A stretch of DNA of 64,000 nucleotides, taken from positions 25,118-89,117 of the forward strand of contig NZ_NNBP01000038.1 of the NCBI RefSeq assembly GCF_002803155.1, given 5' to 3'. How positions within the stretch are numbered: the first letter of the stretch is position 1; every line of letters starts with the position of its first letter. The notes beneath the pieces are model-generated. The model saw only the letters and a list, made by a program, of their open reading frames with translations, did no database searches and was not told where the DNA came from. The position numbers and the translations under genes were made by a program. Below are positions 1 to 8,032 of this stretch, one piece after another. Source of the DNA: Streptomyces sp. CB02959. Its GTDB lineage: Bacteria > Actinomycetota > Actinomycetes > Streptomycetales > Streptomycetaceae.

Positions 1-1
1 C

Positions 2-2245
2 CTGGTGCTGTACCAGGTGTTCACGGGCCGCCCGCTGTACGTCCTCGACGACGACGCCCGGATCACCGACGAGGCATGGACCCGGGGACTGATCCTGCAC
101 AGCGAGGTCAACCTCGGCGCGGTCACCGACGCCCGGCAGAACCTGCTGCTCCAGGGCCTGTTGACCAAGGACCCCGACGACCGGTGGACCGCGGCCGAGA
201 TCCACCGGTGGCTCAAGGGCGAGACCCCGGACGTCGTCCGGCCCTCCGCCCCCGACGCCCCGACCGCCGCCCGGCATGCCAACCGGCCGATCACCTTCCG
301 CGGCCAGGCCCACCACGAAGCCGAGAGCCTGGCCGCGGCCATGGCCCAGCACTCGGAGGCGGCCGCGAAGTGGCTCATGAAGGAGGGCGGGCCGCGCCTG
401 GCGGCCTGGCTGCGCGAGGACCTGTCGGACACCGCCTACGACAGTGAGCAGCTGCTCACCCTCAACCGGGGCCGGGACGGGCAGCGCCTGGTGCGCGCCG
501 CGGTCGCCGCGCTGGCCTTCGTCGCCGTCTTCGCGCCCACCGCGACCCCGCAGTACCGGGGGCGGCGGGTGGACGCGGAGGGCATCGCCCGGATCGCCCA
601 GGGCGGCGAGGCGGTCGGATTCGTCGAGGAACTCCTGGCGGCCTCCGTGCCCACCGTCGCCGCCGGCTTCGTCTGCGGCCACGAGCAGTGCACCGAGGGA
701 CGCTGCCGGGTACTGCTCACCCTCGCCGACGAACTGCCCCGCACCCTCGACCGGATCCGCGCCGAGGCCCGCACGCTCAAGCGCCGCGGCGACCCCCAGA
801 ACGACGGCGCCCTGAACACCTATGAGACGAACTTCGCCTACGGCCTGGCCGCGGCCCTGATCGTGCACCCCGGCGACCGCCGGCGGGCCCTGGTGCCGCT
901 GGCCGGACTGCCGGGCGTACTCGCCCCGCTGGCCGCCAAGGCGCCGGTGGCCCTCCTGGTGGTCCTCGCCCACTTCGGCGCAGTGCGCCACCAGGCGCTC
1001 GCCGTACTGCGCCGCCGCCGGGAGGACGCCGGATTCCTCCGGAGGTGGGCGGACCTGCACCGCCGGGCGGCAGCCGGGGATCCGGCCACCGTGCCCGGGC
1101 GGGCTGCCCTGATCGCCGCCGCCGCGCTGCTGCCCCGGGTGCTCAGGGCCGATGCGCTCGGCACCGACCACCAATTGGCCTTCCGCGAGTGGTGGTCGGC
1201 CACTCGGATCCCCCTGGCGCAGCGGCTGATCGCCGCCGCCACCCTCTGCACCCTGTTGTGGCTGCTGATCTGGTCCGGCGCGGTGTTCCGGTCCGTCTAC
1301 GACGCCGACCTCGGCTGGGCGGCACTGTGGCCCGACGACGCCCTGGTCGGCTCGCTCACCCGTGCCGCGAACGCCGCCATCACGACCCAGGCCGGGTTGT
1401 GTGCGGTGGCGGTCGCCGGTGCGCTGGCCTTCGCGGCGGCCCCCACTCGGCTCAACCGCCCCCTGCTGCTGGCCGTCGCGCTCCTCGCCGGCTACCTCGG
1501 CTACGCCCGCCCGCACCTCCCCCCGCTCGACCTGCTGCACCTGGGCGACGACCTGGCGGAGCGCCTGCGCCACCTGGAGGGCGGCTGGCGCAGCGGGAAC
1601 GGCCTGGTGGCCCTCGTCGTCTTCCCGCTGGGCTGCGTGGCGTTGGGCGGCCTGGCCCACTGGCTGCTGGGACAGGCCCGCGCGGCGGAGGAGACCCAGG
1701 CCGGACTGCGCCGCGACCGGGCGGAGCGCCGACGGGTCCGGGCCGGGCTCCCCGCGCGCCCGCACTCCGATGCCCGGCAGTGGCGGAACGGGGCGGACGG
1801 CACCCGGGACCGCGTCCAGTTCGGCCTGGCCGCGCTGCTGACCCTGATCACCGTGCTGTGGGCGGCCGTCGAGATCCGGGTCGCCCTCCTCAGCGGGGAA
1901 CACCACACTCTCGCCTCCTGGGGGACCGGTCAGCAGGGCGCCTCCTACCAGTCGCAGTACCTGCTGGTCTGCGCCGCGATCTGTGCCGCGGCGGCGCTGT
2001 GCCGACCGGCGGGCGCCCGCCGGGTGGTGGGGTGGGCCGTCGTCGCCGTCGCGGCGCTCGGCCTGCTGCCGCCGCCGGTCGAACCGGCCCAGGCGCTGAG
2101 CGTGCCGGTACTGCACGACTTCTTCGCCGACCTCGCCGCCACCTGGGGGCACGGCGCGTTCTGGGCGGCGCTGCTGCTCGCCCTGCCGCTGAGCGTGTAC
2201 GCGGGTGGCTTCGCGATACGCCGCACCCGGCGTGCCGGGCGATGA
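2..2245 (+). CDS. Membrane protein with Ser/Thr kinase C-lobe, 5' end outside window
   Basis: The frame is open to the left edge, so the N-terminal part is missing. The first ~75 residues read like the end of a Hanks-type kinase C-lobe: TGRPLY followed by LLTKDPDDRWTAAEIHRWL, where the DPxxRW pattern matches kinase subdomain XI. After a charged helical stretch come about seven or more hydrophobic segments (roughly residues 160-180, 300-330, 410-430, 465-500, 535-560, 605-625 and 650-740), so most of the protein is a polytopic membrane domain. The ATP and catalytic loops cannot be seen here, so activity is unproven. Family-level call only. Confidence 0.55.
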   Translation: MVLYQVFTGRPLYVLDDDARITDEAWTRGLILHSEVNLGAVTDARQNLLLQGLLTKDPDDRWTAAEIHRWLKGETPDVVRPSAPDAPTAARHANRPITFRGQAHHEAESLAAAMAQHSEAAAKWLMKEGGPRLAAWLREDLSDTAYDSEQLLTLNRGRDGQRLVRAAVAALAFVAVFAPTATPQYRGRRVDAEGIARIAQGGEAVGFVEELLAASVPTVAAGFVCGHEQCTEGRCRVLLTLADELPRTLDRIRAEARTLKRRGDPQNDGALNTYETNFAYGLAAALIVHPGDRRRALVPLAGLPGVLAPLAAKAPVALLVVLAHFGAVRHQALAVLRRRREDAGFLRRWADLHRRAAAGDPATVPGRAALIAAAALLPRVLRADALGTDHQLAFREWWSATRIPLAQRLIAAATLCTLLWLLIWSGAVFRSVYDADLGWAALWPDDALVGSLTRAANAAITTQAGLCAVAVAGALAFAAAPTRLNRPLLLAVALLAGYLGYARPHLPPLDLLHLGDDLAERLRHLEGGWRSGNGLVALVVFPLGCVALGGLAHWLLGQARAAEETQAGLRRDRAERRRVRAGLPARPHSDARQWRNGADGTRDRVQFGLAALLTLITVLWAAVEIRVALLSGEHHTLASWGTGQQGASYQSQYLLVCAAICAAAALCRPAGARRVVGWAVVAVAALGLLPPPVEPAQALSVPVLHDFFADLAATWGHGAFWAALLLALPLSVYAGGFAIRRTRRAGR

Positions 2246-3046
2246 CGCCGCCACCCGCGCCGCCCACCCCACGACCCGCACACCGCCCACCACCACTTGG
2301 CCGAGATCGACGCCGCCCTGGGCGGCGGCACCGTCGCACCTGATGTCCGGCACCTCGTCGAGCGGGACCGCCCCCAGCTCGAACACGGCCTGGTCCAGCT
2401 GAAGTTCACCCCTGGACGCCCACCTCGGCCTCGCCCCCGACGGGGCGGAAGGAACGGCGGACTCCGGTCATCTTTCGGTCCGCGAGATCCTGCACCAGCC
2501 CCAGGGTCGCCCGTCCGGAGCGCCGGGCCGGCGCCGCCCTGGGCGGGATCCACGGCACCGCGTACGGCGGGACACCCCGACCGGCTCCCGCGTCCGCGCT
2601 CCCGGCGATGCGCGAGTCGTCCCAAGGCCGTGCGCATTCCGGCGGCAGTGCTGCGGAAGTGCGATCTCGCCGCACGGGGCTGATTCCCTATCACGCACCC
2701 GACCCAAGAATTACTAGAAGAATGAATGGAACCTGGGAGCCGGTCCGATGACTGGCTGAAAAACTGTGTGGTGAGCCAGGTCACCGCGAATTGCGGAACC
2801 AGATGGATGTACGGGGCATCCGGTGTGATCCCGGTTGGTAAAGAGATCGTTTACCGCCCCACCGCGTGTTAGTCGGCGCTTCGTTCATGACATACCATCG
2901 CTGAGCGAAGTACCCAGTGCGGAAAGGCGTACGGGAACGACCCCGACCGGGTCCGCCCCCACCTTCCGTCACTGTTCCCCCACCACGAGCCGGTGCCGCA
3001 CACCCCGCGGCACCGGTTCATCGGAATGCGAAAAAACAGGAAAGTA
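2246..3046. other. Gap of 800 bp upstream of the PaaK/LuxE/LuxC operon
   Basis: No supported gene. Bases 2246-2690 are very GC-rich and give only short arginine- or proline-rich frames without a recognisable family. From about 2700 the sequence becomes clearly more AT-rich, which fits a promoter and regulatory zone for the operon that starts at 3047. Confidence 0.5.
2837..2855. promoter_or_regulatory. Inverted repeat, possible operator of the ligase operon
   Basis: GGTAAA and TTTACC are separated by 7 bp in the AT-richer stretch about 190 bp before the first gene. This is a plausible dimeric repressor site. No regulator gene is adjacent, so the binding protein is unknown. Confidence 0.35.
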
Positions 3047-4333
3047 ATGCCCGTTCAACAATTAACGGAACTCATACGCTTCGTGCGTCGCAACTCACCC
3101 TTCTATCGGGAGCTGTACGCCGGCCTCCCGGACCGCGTGGACGAGTTGACGGACTTACCGGTCGTCCCGCACGACGCATTCTGGCGAGCCAACACGCCAC
3201 GCAACAACAGCCTTTTGACTGGACCGCTCGACGAGGCGGTGGTTTTCAAGAGTGGCGGCACCACCGGTGCACCGAAGTTCTCCGTCTATACACGTGAAGA
3301 ATGGCGAGAATTCACCTCCGCGTTCGGTGGAGGACTCGTCGAAGCCGGGCTCCGGCCCGGACATCGGGTCGCCGACCTCTTCTACGCGGGTGAGCTCTAC
3401 GCAAGCTTCACCTTCATCCTGGACTCCCTCCACCGGACACCCGTCGCCAACGTCCGGCTGCCGATAGGCGGCGGCGCACCGCTCGAATCGACCGTGCACA
3501 CGCTGGCGGAATTCGACGTCGACGTCATCGCCGGCACCACCACGACACTCTGCGGCCTTGCCGACCACCTCGTACGGAACGGGCACCAACTCCCCGACGT
3601 GCGGATCCTGTTCTTCGGCGGCGAGGGACTCTTCGAAGACCAGCGGCCGCTGCTCCGCAAGGCGTTCCCTTGCGCGGAGGCCCGCTCCATCGGCTACGCC
3701 GGTGTCGACTCCGGGCTGCTCGGACAGGCCGTCCCGGGACCCGACCCCCGCATCCACCGCGCGTTCACGCCGTACACCGTCGTCGAGATCCTCGACGAGC
3801 ACACCGGTGAACCGGTCACCCGCGAGGGCGTTGCCGGCCGCGTCGTCGTCACCGACCTGCGCCGGCGGCTGATGCCGATCGTCCGGTACCCCGTGGGCGA
3901 CCGGGCGGAGTGGACCGACGCCGCCGCCGGGCACTTCCGCATCCTCGGCCGGGCCGAGGAAGGCGTCCGCATGGGCGCGGTGTCCCTCTACACCCAGGAC
4001 GTGCACGACCTGGTGCGCGCAGCCGACCCGACCGGCCAGGTGATCGGCACACAACTCGTGGTGCGCCGCTGGGACGGCCGGGACGGACTGGTCCTGCGGC
4101 TGGCGGTGGACGGGGACCCGACCGCCGCCGGGGACGGGGAGCCGAGCGACCTCGGACACCTCGCCGCGGCCATCGCCAAGGAGATCCTCGCGGCCCGCCC
4201 GATGTACGCCGAGGAGGTCGAAGCGGCCCGCATCCACCCGATCGCCGTGGAGTGGGTCCGGCACGACGGACTCGTCGTCAACGCACGGACCGGCAAGCTG
4301 CTGCGGGTCATCGACGAACGGCCGCACTCATGA
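3047..4333 (+). CDS. PaaK-like acyl-adenylate-forming ligase
   Basis: A 428-residue member of the phenylacetate-CoA ligase (PaaK) superfamily. The phosphate-binding loop is FKSGGTTGAPKFSVYT near residues 66-81, followed by the AMP-domain core (ILFFGGEGL, then a SIGYAGVDSG stretch) and a C-terminal lobe with RYPVGDRAEW and GRAEEGVRMG. It should activate a carboxylic acid as the acyl-AMP and pass it to a thiol; the substrate is unknown. ATG 3047 is chosen because AGGAAA sits 5 bp upstream; in-frame starts at 2993 and 3026 have weaker sites. It is the first gene of a five-gene coupled operon and its stop overlaps the next start. Confidence 0.75.
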   Translation: MPVQQLTELIRFVRRNSPFYRELYAGLPDRVDELTDLPVVPHDAFWRANTPRNNSLLTGPLDEAVVFKSGGTTGAPKFSVYTREEWREFTSAFGGGLVEAGLRPGHRVADLFYAGELYASFTFILDSLHRTPVANVRLPIGGGAPLESTVHTLAEFDVDVIAGTTTTLCGLADHLVRNGHQLPDVRILFFGGEGLFEDQRPLLRKAFPCAEARSIGYAGVDSGLLGQAVPGPDPRIHRAFTPYTVVEILDEHTGEPVTREGVAGRVVVTDLRRRLMPIVRYPVGDRAEWTDAAAGHFRILGRAEEGVRMGAVSLYTQDVHDLVRAADPTGQVIGTQLVVRRWDGRDGLVLRLAVDGDPTAAGDGEPSDLGHLAAAIAKEILAARPMYAEEVEAARIHPIAVEWVRHDGLVVNARTGKLLRVIDERPHS

Positions 4334-5661
4334 CCGCCACCTCGACCCCGCGCCGTCTCCCGGTGGTCCTGCGCAACCGGGCCTTCGGTGCGGTCTGGGT
4401 CGCACAGGTCCTCACCCAGGCCGCGGGCCGGATGTTCCAGGTCGGCGTGGTGTGGTGGCTGGTCGGCCACGCCGTCGGCGGCGCAGGCGACCGCGGCCTC
4501 GCCTCGGGGGTGTTCCTGGCGGTGAGCACGCTGCCCGCGGTGGCGCTCGCCCCGCTGGTGGCCTCCGTCATCGCCCGCTGCCCGCACCGCACGGTGCTGG
4601 GCGCGTCGGCCGCGCTGGCGGGCCTGGTCGCCGCCGCCACCGCCGGATGGACGTACCTCGGCTCGCCGCCCATGGTGGTGGCCTACGGTGCCGCGCTGCT
4701 GCTGGCCGGCTGCCAGGCCCTCTTCGACCCGTGTCTGACCACGTCCGTTCCCGCACTCGTCGACGACGCCGACATCGAGGCCGCGACCGGGTTCGAACTC
4801 GCCACCCAGTCACTGGCCGGCCTGGCCGGCGGGCTGCTCGGACCCCTCGTGGTGGACGCCTGGGACCTGACGGGCATCGTCTCCGGGTGCGCCGGCGCCT
4901 ATCTCGCCGCGGCCGCTTTGGTGGCCGTCACCCGCTTCCCCCGAAGCGGCGCGGCGGAGGACGACCAGGCCCCGGCCGACGGCGCACCGCCCCGGCGGAC
5001 GCTCCGTCAGATCCTGGCGGACCACCCGTTCATCCGGCGGGTGCTGCTCTGCTTCGCCGCGGTCAACGTCTTCTCCACCGCCCTCTACGTTGTCATGCCC
5101 CTGTATACGCGCGCCGTGCTGCACGCGCACGGTTCCACCGCGGCCGCGTTGGAGACGGCGCTGGGCATCGGCACCCTGCTCGGCTCGTTCAGCGGCGCGC
5201 GCCTGCCCGGATCGGCCACCACCGTCGGCGGGGCCTGCCTGGCACTGCTGGCCGTGGCACTCGGGACACCGGGCCTGCTCACGGACCGGAGCGCGGTCGT
5301 CGGAGCGCTGGTCGTCGCGGGCTGGTGTGTGGGGGCGATCGGCGTGCGGTTCGTCGCGCTGTTCCAACGACTGGTCCCGGCCGCGGACAAGCCCGGCTTC
5401 TTCGCCGTGATGCAGGCCCTGCTCGGCGCGACCTTCCCGCTGTCCTCCCTGTTCTTCGGCGCACTCGGCGACCACCTGTCGCCGCGGACCCTGTGCCTGA
5501 TCCAGGCCGTCGGACTCCTCCCGCTCGCCGCGGCGCTGTGGTGGACCGGGCGGCGCGCGGACGCACCCCCGGAGGCCGCCGAACGCGCCCCGGCCGCGTC
5601 CGGCCCGCCCGCACCCGCTCCCGCGACCGCCGGCAGCACGCCGCTGGGGGAGGCCCGGTGA
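4330..5661 (+). CDS. MFS transporter
   Basis: A 443-residue membrane protein with about 12 hydrophobic segments, beginning RNRAFGAVWVAQVLTQAAGRMFQVGVVWWL, the typical N-terminus of DHA3-type MFS exporters. The ATG overlaps the TGA of the ligase (ATGA) and the gene ends in a GTGA overlap with the acetyltransferase, so it is translationally coupled within the operon. It most likely exports the operon's product. The C-terminal tail after residue ~410 is Ala/Pro-rich and probably cytoplasmic. Confidence 0.8.
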   Translation: MTATSTPRRLPVVLRNRAFGAVWVAQVLTQAAGRMFQVGVVWWLVGHAVGGAGDRGLASGVFLAVSTLPAVALAPLVASVIARCPHRTVLGASAALAGLVAAATAGWTYLGSPPMVVAYGAALLLAGCQALFDPCLTTSVPALVDDADIEAATGFELATQSLAGLAGGLLGPLVVDAWDLTGIVSGCAGAYLAAAALVAVTRFPRSGAAEDDQAPADGAPPRRTLRQILADHPFIRRVLLCFAAVNVFSTALYVVMPLYTRAVLHAHGSTAAALETALGIGTLLGSFSGARLPGSATTVGGACLALLAVALGTPGLLTDRSAVVGALVVAGWCVGAIGVRFVALFQRLVPAADKPGFFAVMQALLGATFPLSSLFFGALGDHLSPRTLCLIQAVGLLPLAAALWWTGRRADAPPEAAERAPAASGPPAPAPATAGSTPLGEAR

Positions 5662-6872
5662 CCACCACCCTCCGCCCCGCCGCACCCCAGGACATCGCCG
5701 AACTACGGCAGTTGTACTTCGAGGTGTACGGCCACGGCTACCCGGTGGCCCTCGGCAGCGACCCCACCGAGATGCACCGGCTGATCACCGACCCGCACAG
5801 CCACTGGCTCACCGCACGCCGCACCGACACCGGCGAACTGGCCGGCTCCGTGGTCGTCCAGACCGACCCGGGCAACCGCGTCGGCAAACTCGTCGGTCTC
5901 GCGGTCCACCCGCGCCAACGCCAGTGCGGACTGGCCAGCCGACTGACCGGAGCGGTCACCGCCGACGCCTTCGCCGCCGGCACCCTCGACTCCATCCACA
6001 CCACCGTCCGTATGGTCACCCAGGCCCCGCAACGCGTCGTCGCCCGCAACGGATACCGGCCGCTGGGCCTGCTGCCCAACGCCGCCGACGTCTCCGGCTG
6101 CGAGACCCTGGCCCTGTTCGCCTGCTACGCCGACGGCGTCCTCGAACGCCGGGAACCGGTGACCGCCGTTCCCCGGGCCCTGCTGCCCCTGCTGGAAGCG
6201 GCCGAGGAGAGCATCGGCATCCCCTGCACCGCGGTCCTTCCCCTCACCGGCGCGGACATTGCTCCGCTGCTGCCGCACCCGCGCGGCGCCCCGACGGCCG
6301 ACTCGTCCCCGGGCGCCCTCCTGACCGCCCCCGTGGCCGCCCGGCCCACCACCCGCACCCCCATCGAGGTGATCACCGCACCCGGCTTCGTCCGCCGCCG
6401 CTTCCGCGAGCTGTTCCCCGACCCCGCGGGCGCCTACTCGCCGCTGCGGACCCCGAACACGGTACTGACGACGCCGGACGGCGAGTTCGAGATCTACGCC
6501 GACCTCGATCCGGCGGCCGGCAGCTGCGCCCTCGTCGCCGTGCACCCGTACCCGTCGGCCGCCACCCGGGCCCTCGACTCGCTGATGACCGCGCTCACCC
6601 GGGCCGGCGCCGACTACGTCGAGACGCTGGTGCCGCTGTCCGACACCGCCGCACTGCACGCCTTCCTCTCCGCCGGCTTCGTCCCCAGCGCCGGCTACCC
6701 GGCCATGCGCCGGGTCGGCGACCGCTTCCACGACTACGTCGTCCTCTCCCGCACCGACCGACAGATCGACTTCCGGACCACAGCCGTCAGCCCGCTGATC
6801 CAGCCGTACCTGAGCGCGTACCTGACCGCCTGGACGTCGACCTACCTGCCCCAGCACGAGGTTGTCCGATGA
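5658..6872 (+). CDS. GNAT acetyltransferase-like protein, probably two GNAT folds
   Basis: 404 residues, about twice a single GNAT domain. The N-terminal half has the family pattern: RPAAPQDIAELRQLYFEVY, then KLVGLAVHPRQRQCGLASRL, where RQRQCGLASRL occupies the acetyl-CoA pyrophosphate loop in a degenerate form, then RVVARNGYRPLGLLPN. The C-terminal half (after a Pro/Thr linker near residue 230) repeats a weaker GNAT-like layout ending SAGFVPSAGYPAMR. It would acylate an amine with acyl-CoA or acyl-carrier substrates; the target is unknown. GTG 5658 overlaps the preceding stop. In this operon it may acylate an amine made from an aldehyde, which is inference. Confidence 0.65.
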   Translation: MTTTLRPAAPQDIAELRQLYFEVYGHGYPVALGSDPTEMHRLITDPHSHWLTARRTDTGELAGSVVVQTDPGNRVGKLVGLAVHPRQRQCGLASRLTGAVTADAFAAGTLDSIHTTVRMVTQAPQRVVARNGYRPLGLLPNAADVSGCETLALFACYADGVLERREPVTAVPRALLPLLEAAEESIGIPCTAVLPLTGADIAPLLPHPRGAPTADSSPGALLTAPVAARPTTRTPIEVITAPGFVRRRFRELFPDPAGAYSPLRTPNTVLTTPDGEFEIYADLDPAAGSCALVAVHPYPSAATRALDSLMTALTRAGADYVETLVPLSDTAALHAFLSAGFVPSAGYPAMRRVGDRFHDYVVLSRTDRQIDFRTTAVSPLIQPYLSAYLTAWTSTYLPQHEVVR

Positions 6873-8032
6873 ACCCGCATCTCGCCCCCGTCGAGGTCCC
6901 CGACCCCGCGGCCCTCGCCACCGTCCAACGCCTCTGCGACCTCCCGTCGCCCTACACCACCGGGCCCGAGGCCGACGCCCTGTTCGCCGCCGCGATGGCC
7001 GAGTCGCACGCCTGGCACGCCGAGCGCTCCCCGCTGTTCCGCGCCCTCCTCGACGACACCCCGGAGGCCCCGGCCCCCACCGTCGGCGCGCAGACCCGCA
7101 CCCCGCTCCTGCACGCCAACTTCTTCAAGCGCCACGAAGTGCTCTCCATCCCTCGCGAGGAGGTCTTCCTGCACCTGACCTCCTCCGGCACCACCGGCCA
7201 GAAGTCGCAGATGTTCTACGACCGGTGGACCATCCGCGCCGCCCAACGCATGGTCGCCCGCATCTTCGACCACTACGGCTGGATCACCCCCGACCAGCCC
7301 GTCAACTACCTGCTCTACAGCTACGAGCCGGCCCCCGACGTGCGCCTGGGCACCTCCTTCACCGACAACTACCTCTGCGACTTCGCGCCCGCCCGGCACA
7401 CCACCCACGCCCTGCGGCACACCGGCACCGGCCACGCTTTCGACGTGCACGGCTGCATCGACGCCCTGCACCGCTACGCCGACGACGGCCTGCCGGTCCG
7501 GATCCTGGGCTTCCCGGCGTTCCTGCACTTCACCCTGGAACGCATGCGGGCCGCCGGCATCCCGCCGCTCCAGCTCCCGCCGGGCTCCCTGGTGCTCCTC
7601 GGCGGCGGCTGGAAGGGCCACGCCGACCGGCAGATCGCCAAGGAGGAGTTCTACGACGGGGTGACCCGGCAACTCGGCATCCCCCCGGAGCGGATCCGGG
7701 ACACCTACGGCTCCGTCGAACACTGCGTGCCGTACGTCGAGTGCACCCACCACCGCCTGCACGTGCCGGTCTGGTCCCGCGCCGCGGTACGGGACACCCG
7801 CACCCTGCAGCCACTGCCGTACGGCCGACCCGGCTACCTCCACCTGGTCTCCCCGTACATCACCTCGGTGCCGGCGCAGAGCGTCGTCATGGGCGACCTG
7901 GCCTCCCTGCACCCCGGGGACGCGTGCCCCTGCTCCCTGGCCACCCCGTGGTTCACGATCCACGGCCGCGCCGGGGTGAGCCGCAACCGCAGCTGTGCGG
8001 TGGCCGCCGCAGAACTCCTGAAGGGAATGTGA
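6869..8032 (+). CDS. LuxE-like acyl-protein synthetase
   Basis: 387 residues matching the LuxE acyl-protein synthetase family. The AMP loop is LTSSGTTGQKSQMFYD (about residues 106-121), followed by RILGFPAFLHFTL, a GGGWKGH motif and DTYGSVEHCVPY. LuxE activates a fatty acid and transfers it to the reductase LuxC as part of aldehyde formation. The next gene encodes a LuxC domain, which strongly supports this pairing. A C-terminal cluster GDACPCSLATPWF is Cys-rich, as in LuxE proteins. ATG 6869 overlaps the stop of the acetyltransferase. Confidence 0.82.
   Translation: MNPHLAPVEVPDPAALATVQRLCDLPSPYTTGPEADALFAAAMAESHAWHAERSPLFRALLDDTPEAPAPTVGAQTRTPLLHANFFKRHEVLSIPREEVFLHLTSSGTTGQKSQMFYDRWTIRAAQRMVARIFDHYGWITPDQPVNYLLYSYEPAPDVRLGTSFTDNYLCDFAPARHTTHALRHTGTGHAFDVHGCIDALHRYADDGLPVRILGFPAFLHFTLERMRAAGIPPLQLPPGSLVLLGGGWKGHADRQIAKEEFYDGVTRQLGIPPERIRDTYGSVEHCVPYVECTHHRLHVPVWSRAAVRDTRTLQPLPYGRPGYLHLVSPYITSVPAQSVVMGDLASLHPGDACPCSLATPWFTIHGRAGVSRNRSCAVAAAELLKGM

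Noticed and set aside
2297..2683. Short frames on both strands in the first large gap
   Set aside because: They are Arg/Pro/Gly-rich, have no good ribosome site and resemble no family I know; likely non-coding or decayed.
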